Source: Symbiodolus clandestinus
GTDB taxonomy: Bacteria; Pseudomonadota; Gammaproteobacteria; Enterobacterales; G038960095
DNA: 64,000 bases
NCBI GenBank assembly: GCA_038960095.1
Contig: CP152425.1
Coordinates: forward strand, 1,116,001 to 1,180,000
Direction of reading: 5' to 3'
Positions within the stretch are counted from its first letter, which is position 1. Each line of letters begins with the position of its first letter. The notes below the pieces were generated by a model. The model saw nothing but the letters and a program-made list of their open reading frames with translations, did not search any database and was not told the origin of the DNA. The position numbers were made by a program, and so were the translations under genes. Shown in pieces: positions 57,332 to 64,000 of the stretch.

Positions 57332-58234
57332 TCAAGCCGCTTTATCGAGCTCAATTTGTTGTTGATAATACCTTATTTCTGCTTCGACTGGGGGTATGTA
57401 ACCGATGGGTCCCAATAACCTCTGCTGATTAAACCAAGCAACCCATTTCAAGGTAGCCATCTCTACTTGAGCACGGGTTTGCCAGGATTGGCGATGAATG
57501 ACTTCGGATTTATAGAGGCCATTGATAGTCTCAGCTAATGCATTATCGTAAGAATCGCCAACACTACCTACAGAGCATTCAATGCCAGCTTCTACCATCC
57601 GTTCGGTGTAGCGGATAGAGACATACTGACTGCCGCGATCACTGTGATGGATTAAGCGCTCCCCTTTGAAGGGCCGGCGAGCATACAGGGCCTGTTCTAA
57701 CGCATCTAGAACAAAATCGGTTTTGGCCGAGCTAGAGACTCGCCATCCCACGATATAGCGGGAAAAAACATCAATAATAAAGGCTGTATAAACAAATCCT
57801 TGATAAGTCGTACAAAAGGTATAATCAGCAACCCACAGCGCATTAGGCCGGTCAGCCTGGAAATTCCGGTTAACCAAATCATCTGGGCAGGGAGCAGATT
57901 GATTAGAAAATGTGGTTTTGACCCCTTTACCTCGTCTTATCCCTTGCAATCCCATGGTACGCATCAGACGTTCCACGGTGCAACGGGCTACCGTAATGCC
58001 TTCACGCTTCAGTTGATGCCAAATCTTAACAGCACCATAGACTTTAAAATTAGCATCCCAGATTTTGCGGATCTGCTCACTTAGTTTGATATCCTTTACC
58101 TGCCTTGCCGGTAACAGCGACGGCTGCTTTTTTCTGGCGGCATGCAGATAGTAGGTGGATGGGGCAATCGGTAATACTTTACAAATTGGCTCGACCCCGT
58201 AAACCTCTCGATGCTTATCGATAAAGGCTGTCAT
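57332..58234 (-). CDS. IS3 OrfB (DDE transposase), copy 2
   Basis: The same 300-residue protein as in copy 1, identical over its whole length, with VADYTF, HHSDRGSQYVS and DSYDNALAETING. Its ATG overlaps the orfA stop as ATGA. Confidence 0.96.
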   Translation of the reverse strand: MTAFIDKHREVYGVEPICKVLPIAPSTYYLHAARKKQPSLLPARQVKDIKLSEQIRKIWDANFKVYGAVKIWHQLKREGITVARCTVERLMRTMGLQGIRRGKGVKTTFSNQSAPCPDDLVNRNFQADRPNALWVADYTFCTTYQGFVYTAFIIDVFSRYIVGWRVSSSAKTDFVLDALEQALYARRPFKGERLIHHSDRGSQYVSIRYTERMVEAGIECSVGSVGDSYDNALAETINGLYKSEVIHRQSWQTRAQVEMATLKWVAWFNQQRLLGPIGYIPPVEAEIRYYQQQIELDKAA

Positions 58235-58566
58235 GACCGGCGATGGCGGTCGAGCTCCGCCTGGGCAAAATAAGCGCTGGCCTTACGCAAGATCTCATTG
58301 GCTTGACGTAGCTCACGATTTTCACGCTCCAGAGCTTTAATACGTGCTTTTTCCTCTGAAGTTGCTCCTGCTCTTAACCTTTGATCTCGCTCTATCTGCT
58401 GCAACCACAGAGCTAACGTTTTAGGATGGCAGCCGAATTTTGCGGCGATAGAGCAGATAGCTGCTCGACGATTCTCATAATCAGCCTCATGCTCTAATAC
58501 CATCTTAACGGCTCGTTCACGCACTTCAGGTGAGTAATTTTTTGCTGGTCTTTTTTTCGTTTCCAT
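58231..58566 (-). CDS. IS3 OrfA (HTH), copy 2, intact
   Basis: 111 residues starting METKKRPAKNYSPEVRERAV, with GGAG eight bases upstream of the ATG. HTH and leucine zipper as in copy 1. Seven A after ACG keep the frame. Confidence 0.96.
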   Translation of the reverse strand: METKKRPAKNYSPEVRERAVKMVLEHEADYENRRAAICSIAAKFGCHPKTLALWLQQIERDQRLRAGATSEEKARIKALERENRELRQANEILRKASAYFAQAELDRHRRS

Positions 58567-58847
58567 AACTCCATTCTCTCATACATTTGGAAAAAATAGA
58601 GTCTCCGATAAAACCAGTGTGATTCACTCTGCTCAGATATTGACCTTGCTAAGCAGCGAGTGGGTGTCTACGGGTGCCAGAGGTCACTCACTGATCAGGT
58701 TCAAGCTGGTGATCGCATAGAGATTTACCGACCTCTAATTGCCGATCCTCGAGAAATCAGGCGGCAGCGGGCAGCACAACAGGCATCCACTGCCATTAAA
58801 GGTCAATGACGTTGCCTTTTTAAAAGGTCTAAACTGTAAAATGATGG

Positions 58848-59249
58848 CTATTTGACGACCGATCCCAATTTTTTAGATTCTGGTGCCGGTGACTTAAGTT
58901 CAGCAGGTACTTCTGGTAAATCACTGATAATCCGCTGTAATTTTCCTTGTGCATCAAAATTCAATTGCATATCAGTTTGAGTTGCCGGTTGATGCTCCCG
59001 TCGGCGATAAAATAGATAGTGCCAGCTATTACCGGTTATAAAGGGCTCTTGGAGTGCCGGGGTCCCTAATAAGAATATTACCTGCGGTTGAGTCATGCCA
59101 AGTTTAAGCTGTTGGATCTCATGAGCATCTAGGTAATTTCCTTGATTTACATCGATACGATAAACCAAGCGTTTAAGATTAGAGCAACCTACACTGCTGG
59201 TTAGCAAGGCGATCAAGGGTATAGTGAGAAGTAACTGGCGATGTTTCAT
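58848..59249 (-). CDS. bamE: Outer-membrane assembly lipoprotein BamE
   Basis: Small BAM-complex lipoprotein. Lipobox SSVGC, then RIDVNQGNYLDAHEIQQLKLGMTQPQVIFLLGTP, matching SmpA/BamE. 133 residues (E. coli 113), longer at the C-terminus. Located beside recN as in E. coli. Confidence 0.95.
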   Translation of the reverse strand: MKHRQLLLTIPLIALLTSSVGCSNLKRLVYRIDVNQGNYLDAHEIQQLKLGMTQPQVIFLLGTPALQEPFITGNSWHYLFYRRREHQPATQTDMQLNFDAQGKLQRIISDLPEVPAELKSPAPESKKLGSVVK

Positions 59250-59633
59250 AAGATCATTAAATTTGTATAGAGGTTAGCGTGAAAGTAGCATACTAAGCGA
59301 ACTAATGGTAGCAGTTTTCAGCCATTAAATGATAGGTACCCGAAGTAACATTTAGAGCAAATCTTCCAATCTTATCAAAGATTATCAACACAGACTTGGT
59401 TTCAAAAAACCGCGAGATTTAGAGGTTATTTTCACCAGGTAAGCAGTAGCAACCAAGTTCCGCTGAATTAGAACGATGTCGAGGCATTGTACTGCCTCAG
59501 CCGAAATCAGATCAGTGCCCAGATCAGGTAATACATCAGTCCCAAAATAGCACTGGCCGTCCCCACGCAACCTTATATAAGATCTTAAGGCGCAAGCGAG
59601 GATGTTTAGGGCTTGCCAAACCATAGGCCATTA
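59250..59633. other. Intergenic region upstream of bamE
   Basis: About 380 bp. It should carry the bamE promoter. The short open frame on the minus strand is not recognised as a protein. No RNA gene seen. Confidence 0.35.
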
Positions 59634-59858
59634 CGTAAGGAAACAGGATTGAACTATCAACAATGGTGCCAGCAATGGCGGTTAATCAGAGCTATTGAGC
59701 TTTTGTTGACAGGACACAGCTGGTCAGCTGTGGCTAGCCAACTAAATTTTTCAGGCGATAGTGCTTTTCAACTTTTTTAAAAACAGAATGGTTTTTTACC
59801 AGGTGTTTATAGAGCAACACTGGGTTGTGTTGGCATGAATTACCCGGAAAATAGCTAG
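59634..59858 (+). pseudogene. AraC-family regulator, C-terminal remnant
   Basis: Frame from 59634 reads RKETGLNYQQWCQQWRLIRA, then IELLLTGHSWSAVASQLNFS and GDSAFQLF, then TAA, then KQNGFLPGVYRATL. This is the double-HTH end of an AraC-type regulator (as in ARLLRALELLAEG.SV..VA), with one in-frame stop. No upstream ligand domain remains. Confidence 0.75.
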
Positions 59859-59923
59859 ATAATTAGCGTATGCCTTGATATTGAATCATTGGGGTCATTG
59901 GTTGCAAGTTCGATGTCGACGGG

Positions 59924-61594
59924 TTAATTGGCGGTTAACAGTTCACGAGCATTAGCGATCGCTTGTGGGGTGACCACAGCACCGGCCAAAAGGCGGGCAA
60001 TGGCTTCGACTCTTTGTTCCGCTTGTAAGATATGAAGTTGCAGTGTTGTGGTATGGTGTTGGGTCTGTTTTTTTACCAGCAGATGATGATGACCACAGCT
60101 CGCTACTTGGGGCAGGTGAGTGACACAGAAAACTTGGGTTATTTCTGCTAATTGGCGCAGATGTTGCCCTACAGTTAGAGCGGTATAGCCGCTGATACCG
60201 CTATCAATTTCATCAAAAATTAGGGCAGGAGTGGCATTTTTGCTAGCGGTTAACAGCTGAATTGCCAAAGCAATCCGCGATAGTTCTCCACCCGATGCCA
60301 CTTTGTTCAACGGTTGGGGTGATTGACCAGGATTAGTGGTGATCCAAAACTCTACGTCATCCCATCCTTGCGCTGATAAGTTTTTCGAAGATTTAGGAGT
60401 GACTGTAATGGCGAATTGGGCATGTGGTAGCGCTAATTGCTGAAGTGTCGTTGTTAGACGCTGGGCAAGTTGTTGAGCCGCCTGCTGGCGCTCAGCGGTT
60501 AATACCTCTGCAGCAGTCTGGGCACCACGCTCTTGTTCTTCTAACTGCTGCTGCAGCTGTTGTTGACCATTCTCCTGTTGAATTAGGCTTTCCCAAGCTT
60601 GCTGCAATCGTTGTTGCTGTTCAGGAAGGCTTTCAACAGGAACGTGATGTTTTCGGGCCAGTTGGATCAGACTAGCTAAGCGTTGTTCAAGGTAGGTAAA
60701 ACGTTCAGGATCTAAATTTAATTGGTCGCTATAGCTCTGCAGCTCTCGTCTGGTTTCACTGATCTGGATGGCAGCTTCTTCTAGCATAGCCAGTAAATGG
60801 CTACATCGATTATCCAACGATGCCAGTTGGCGCATCTGTTGGATGGCCTGTTGCGCTAGGCCTAATAAGGTGAATTGTTCCTGTTCATAAAGCAGATCAA
60901 GAAGCTGTTGGCTGCACTGCCGGCACTCGTTACGCTGGGCAAGCTGCCGATGCTCTCCACTAATCGTCTGGTACTCTTCAGGTTGTGCCGCCACTGCTTT
61001 CAACTCTGCTAATTGGTACTCCAGCAATTCACGTTGGGCAGCTTGAGTGGTGGCTTGCAGTTGCTGTTGTTGATATATTTGTTGACTATCTATATAGATT
61101 TGATAACTCTGCCGCATGGTGGTTAAAAGCTGTTGATGTTGGGCAAACTGATCCAACAGAGTACACTGATAAGTGTTTTTCAATAGTTGTTGATGAGCAT
61201 GTTGTCCATGAATTTGTACCAATTGCTGGCCTAATGCTCGTAGTTGTGCTCGAGTGACTGGCACTCCATTAACATAGCAGCGAGAGCGTCCATCGACATT
61301 GAGGGTTCGTCGTAAAATGCAGTGATCATCATCTAGCAGTAGCTGCTGCTGAAATAGCCATTGGTACGCTGCTAAGGATTCAGTCACTTGGAAACAGGCG
61401 ATCAGCTCAGCCTGCTGACTGGGGGCACGTACTAAAGAGGCATCAGCACGTTCTCCCAAACAGAGTGCCAAGGCATCAATCAAGATTGATTTACCTGCGC
61501 CTGTTTCACCAGTAATTACCGTCATCCCTGAAGAGAAGTCTATTTGTAATTCCTGAATCAAGGCATAATGACGAAGGGTCAACTGGGTTAACAT
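59924..61594 (-). CDS. recN: DNA repair protein RecN
   Basis: SMC-like ATPase of double-strand-break repair. 556 residues (E. coli 553). Walker A GETGAGKSI, coiled-coil arms at about 160-380 that are Gln-rich, and C-terminal SGGELSRIALAIQLL and LIFDEIDSGISG. In E. coli it is SOS-induced; no LexA box was confidently identified here. Confidence 0.97.
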   Translation of the reverse strand: MLTQLTLRHYALIQELQIDFSSGMTVITGETGAGKSILIDALALCLGERADASLVRAPSQQAELIACFQVTESLAAYQWLFQQQLLLDDDHCILRRTLNVDGRSRCYVNGVPVTRAQLRALGQQLVQIHGQHAHQQLLKNTYQCTLLDQFAQHQQLLTTMRQSYQIYIDSQQIYQQQQLQATTQAAQRELLEYQLAELKAVAAQPEEYQTISGEHRQLAQRNECRQCSQQLLDLLYEQEQFTLLGLAQQAIQQMRQLASLDNRCSHLLAMLEEAAIQISETRRELQSYSDQLNLDPERFTYLEQRLASLIQLARKHHVPVESLPEQQQRLQQAWESLIQQENGQQQLQQQLEEQERGAQTAAEVLTAERQQAAQQLAQRLTTTLQQLALPHAQFAITVTPKSSKNLSAQGWDDVEFWITTNPGQSPQPLNKVASGGELSRIALAIQLLTASKNATPALIFDEIDSGISGYTALTVGQHLRQLAEITQVFCVTHLPQVASCGHHHLLVKKQTQHHTTTLQLHILQAEQRVEAIARLLAGAVVTPQAIANARELLTAN

Positions 61595-61665
61595 GAAGTG
61601 CCCTCTGAATGCTTGATTAGCAGCTCCATTTTAGCGATTTTATCAGGCCCGAAATTAAGAGTTGT

Positions 61666-62541
61666 CTAGGTTAATTCTGGCTGAGAACAGGTGTGATAAC
61701 GTTCACAAGCCAGCAAGGTATTGTGCAGTAACATGGCTACGGTCATAGGGCCCACCCCGCCAGGAACTGGCGTGATCCAGCTAGCTCTTAAAGCCGCCTC
61801 AGCAAATTCTACATCACCGACTAATTTTCCAGAAGCTTGGCGGTTAATGCCAACATCAATTACAATGGCTCCCGGTTTAATCCAAGTTCCTTTAATCAGT
61901 TGGGGCTGTCCAACAGCTGCCACCAATAGATCGGCACGACTGACGTGGTGTTGTAGATCACGCGTGTGCCGATGAGTGACTGTGACGCTACAGCCCGCTA
62001 ACAATAACTCCAGTGCCATAGGCCGTCCAACAATATTGGAGGCACCCACTATCACGGCATCTAGGCCAGCTAATGAACGTCCCGTTAATGCCAGCAGCTG
62101 CATAATTCCTTGGGGCGTGCAAGGGCAAAGCAATGGGGCACGCTGGCATAACCGTCCGATATTATACGGATGAAAGCCATCTACATCTTTATCAGGGCGA
62201 ATAGCTTCTAATATTTGCGCAGTATCGATATGGGGTGGTAAAGGCAGCTGCACTAAGATACCATCCACTTGTGGATCGCTATTCAGTTGATTAATTTGGG
62301 TTATAAGGGCTTCGGTTGTCAGCGTATTTGATGCAGGATAAACGGTTGAATAGAAACCGACTGATTCACATGCCTGCTGTTTTTTAGTGACATAAAGGTG
62401 AGAAGCTGGTTGATCGCCAACTACAATCACAGCAATACCAGGTGGCCGGAGTTGAGCTTGTCGTCGGGCATCTACTTGCTGGGCGATTTTTTGGGTAATT
62501 TTTTGGGCTAAAGCTTTACCGTCCAGTCGCTGTGCGGTCAT
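61666..62541 (-). CDS. folD: Methylenetetrahydrofolate dehydrogenase/cyclohydrolase
   Basis: Bifunctional one-carbon enzyme. VGDQPASHLYVTKKQQAC contains the catalytic Lys region, DVDGFHP, GASNIVGRPMALELLL (NADP loop) and TPVPGGVGPMTVAML are signatures. 291 residues (E. coli 288). Confidence 0.97.
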   Translation of the reverse strand: MTAQRLDGKALAQKITQKIAQQVDARRQAQLRPPGIAVIVVGDQPASHLYVTKKQQACESVGFYSTVYPASNTLTTEALITQINQLNSDPQVDGILVQLPLPPHIDTAQILEAIRPDKDVDGFHPYNIGRLCQRAPLLCPCTPQGIMQLLALTGRSLAGLDAVIVGASNIVGRPMALELLLAGCSVTVTHRHTRDLQHHVSRADLLVAAVGQPQLIKGTWIKPGAIVIDVGINRQASGKLVGDVEFAEAALRASWITPVPGGVGPMTVAMLLHNTLLACERYHTCSQPELT

Positions 62542-62611
62542 GGATTAGAATACTCCTAGATAACTGAAAAAATTGATTAAGGCACTATTGTGACAAAACT
62601 GCAAGAATTTG

Positions 62612-63436
62612 TCAGGTGGAATTGGCAATTCCGGTAGAAGCATCTATCGACTGTAGTTGAATGCCAGCGCTGTGCAGCTCAAGCTCACAAGTGGTGAATA
62701 AGTTTCTCAATAATTGGAGACGTTGAGGTTGGCTATTGAGTAATGTAGGAGTTAACTTCAATAAATCACGGTCTGTAGCAGGAAAAGTTAATGCATCGTA
62801 TTCTATATGCACCGCGGATAGAACAGCAACTCCTTCACCAATTTTAATAGTGATGATGGCTGCAGCCGGCGATTCAGTAATTTCTTCATATTCAGCAATC
62901 ACTGTTACGTCAGGATATTTTTCGGCCTCTATAAAGTGAGGGCCGCCATTGTAAAAAACTTCAAAAATCGCTGATGGATCGAATGCTCGTAATCGAAGAC
63001 GGGCACAACGAGCACTGCAATTCCCATTATAACTGTGGGGACCAAATAGTGGTCCCACCGCTGTTCCCGCAAAAAAGCCAAGCGGTCGATGACCGGCGAT
63101 AGCGAGGGCGCCCCCCTGATCGAATTCAATAGATGCTGAAGCATAATAGGCTCCAGCACAAATGCCTAAATACTTGCCGCCTTGTGCCACATATTGCTTA
63201 ATGGATTGGTTCGCTTGCCCCTGTAAACGTTTCAGATAAAAGCGATCAGTGCCTCCTGGGATCACCAATAAAACGGCATCGGTTTTCCACTGCCCCTGGG
63301 CTATTTCTTGTGCATTAATGTGCTTAATCAGATAATGTTGGCTCAGTAGATTTTTTAAACAGCGTTCGGTCTGATAGAATGCTTGCTGACTCACACCACT
63401 ATCATTATACAGATAAATGGTGAATGGCAGCTTCAT
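62612..63436 (-). CDS. BPL_N glutamine-amidotransferase-like protein
   Basis: Family of the N-terminal domain of eukaryotic biotin-protein ligases, class I amidotransferase fold. LVIPGGTDRFY, GKYLGICAGAYYAS (nucleophile elbow with Cys), FYNGGPHF and VLSAVHIEY (His) are visible. No biotin-ligase catalytic domain is attached. The ATG at 63436 (MKLPFTIYLYNDSG) is preferred; the frame is open further but overlaps uvrB. It begins 17 bp after uvrB, so the two may be co-transcribed. Substrate unknown. Confidence 0.8.
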   Translation of the reverse strand: MKLPFTIYLYNDSGVSQQAFYQTERCLKNLLSQHYLIKHINAQEIAQGQWKTDAVLLVIPGGTDRFYLKRLQGQANQSIKQYVAQGGKYLGICAGAYYASASIEFDQGGALAIAGHRPLGFFAGTAVGPLFGPHSYNGNCSARCARLRLRAFDPSAIFEVFYNGGPHFIEAEKYPDVTVIAEYEEITESPAAAIITIKIGEGVAVLSAVHIEYDALTFPATDRDLLKLTPTLLNSQPQRLQLLRNLFTTCELELHSAGIQLQSIDASTGIANST

Positions 63437-63453
63437 ACTAAGGCCGCTCATCG

Positions 63454-64000
63454 CTAGACCAAAGAACCTTGAGTGCGTAACCATTCGCGGTATTGCTGTC
63501 GCTGATCGCGTAATTCCGCAGCTTGCTCAAATTCAAGATCGCGGGCATGCTGAACCATCTGGCGCTCCAGCTGTTCAAGCAATTTTATCTGCTCTCGGGT
63601 AGAAAGGCGTACCCAGCTCTGTAATCGCTGCTGAACTACTGAATTTTCAGCAGGTTTTCGAGATTTTGGTTTACCGCCGACCTCTAGGATATCAGTAATC
63701 GCTTTTTGTAAGCCACGTGGTACGATGCCGTGGGCTTGGTTATGGGCTTGCTGTTTAACTCGGCGGCGTTCAGTCTCCGCTATCGCCTGCGCCATGGAAT
63801 CGGTAATGCTGTCAGCGTATAAAATGGCTTTACCATGTAAATGGCGAGCAGCCCGCCCGATGGTTTGAATTAATGAGCGCGTAGAACGTAAAAAACCTTG
63901 TTTGTCAGCGTCAAGAATAGCGACCAAGGAAACTTCAGGAATATCTAGACCTTCGCGTAGTAAATTGATGCCAATCAGTACGTCAAAAATTCCTAACCGC
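63454..64000 (-). CDS. uvrB: Excinuclease ABC subunit B, 3' part
   Basis: DNA-unwinding damage-recognition subunit of nucleotide excision repair. The frame enters at the window edge with GIFDVLIGINLLREGLDIPEVSLVAILDADKQGFLRS. Helicase motif VI is RAARHLHGKAILYAD, and a UVR domain (LERQMVQHARDLEFEQAAELRDQ) binds UvrC. The start lies beyond 64000. Confidence 0.98.
   Translation of the reverse strand, partial: RLGIFDVLIGINLLREGLDIPEVSLVAILDADKQGFLRSTRSLIQTIGRAARHLHGKAILYADSITDSMAQAIAETERRRVKQQAHNQAHGIVPRGLQKAITDILEVGGKPKSRKPAENSVVQQRLQSWVRLSTREQIKLLEQLERQMVQHARDLEFEQAAELRDQRQQYREWLRTQGSLV

Larger units (their letters stand above)
57293..58626 (-). mobile_element. IS3-family element, copy 2, with CTC target duplication
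   Basis: 1334 bp, bounded by TGAATC and GATTCA. The 3-bp duplication CTC lies at 57290-57292 and 58627-58629. Nearly identical to copy 1, but inverted; its A run (seven T on the + strand, 58551-58557) is intact. orfA and orfB are both open, so this copy may be active. Confidence 0.97.
57167..58809 (+). pseudogene. rnfH: RnfH/RatB, interrupted by IS3 copy 2
   Basis: First part MANQVAVEVVYTNGYQQW to SGILAL is followed at 57293 by the IS. Removing the IS and one CTC copy restores the frame: SGILALCSDIDLAKQRVGVY then DRIEIYRPLIADPREIRRQR, matching E. coli RatB over its full length and ending at 58809. The ubiquitin-fold UPF0125 protein is therefore dead, although the coding parts are otherwise intact, so the insertion is recent. 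Confidence 0.95.

Noticed and set aside
57800..58084. 94-codon frame antisense to IS3 orfB (also at 52502-52786)
   Set aside because: Occurs only as the reverse of the transposase gene in both IS copies.

Overview
The window looks like chromosome of a host-associated gammaproteobacterium close to the Enterobacterales. Many local gene orders match Escherichia coli: rsxG-rsxE-nth, ackA-pta, mrdA-rodA, znuBC/znuA-mepM-lpxM, ispE-prs-pth, dapA-bamC-purC and recN-bamE-rnfH/ratA-smpB-ssrA. The proteins are clearly enteric-like but divergent. Signs of genome decay are frequent: IS fragments, an rnfH gene split by an IS, a bepA gene with an in-frame stop, frameshifted ankyrin-type genes, remnants of AraC- and Rpn-type genes, and lost operon partners (rsxABCD, pyrI, gcvR and ychF are not where expected). 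Together with several AT-rich, repeat-rich or toxin-like genes, this suggests a symbiont or pathogen of a eukaryotic host that is reducing its genome. That lifestyle is inferred; the species is not identified.

Layout. 1-6400: purL (5' end outside the window), queD, a frameshifted AT-rich gene with an ankyrin-like end, queE. 6600-9060: two AT-rich effector-like genes, one with thirteen 54-bp repeats, closed by a terminator. 9.1-19 kb: nfo, an inverted pair of tRNA-Val(GAC) copies, a purine permease, and a leftward block qmcA-nfeD-rsxG-rsxE-nth, then ackA-pta. 19-30 kb: a small unknown gene, mrdA-rodA, a PilV-like pilin, the zinc uptake genes, mepM and lpxM. 30-36 kb: a frameshifted ankyrin gene, an AT-rich gap, two IS30 fragments around ispE-prs-pth. 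36-47 kb: pykA, pyrB, rplY, tRNA-Pro, a HEXXH protein of unknown family, purC-bamC-dapA, bcp, perM and bepA. 47-58.8 kb: the accessory zone, with a very large toxin-like gene cut by an IS3 element, a truncated IS4 transposase, a MoaD-like/DUF6445-like gene pair, then ssrA, smpB, ratA and rnfH, the last interrupted by a second IS3 copy. 58.8-64 kb: bamE, an AraC remnant, recN, folD, a BPL_N protein and the 3' part of uvrB.

The core genes cover purine and pyrimidine synthesis, queuosine precursor synthesis, DNA repair, cell-wall elongation, outer-membrane assembly, acetate metabolism, zinc uptake and ribosome rescue. The most unusual points are a tmRNA whose predicted tag is 18 residues and ends in LLAA, a ubiquitin-fold MoaD-like protein whose GG is followed by a 112-residue extension and which sits next to an apparent 2-oxoglutarate/iron oxygenase-like gene, the truncated 1600-residue toxin-like protein, and a group of unrecognised effector-like proteins.
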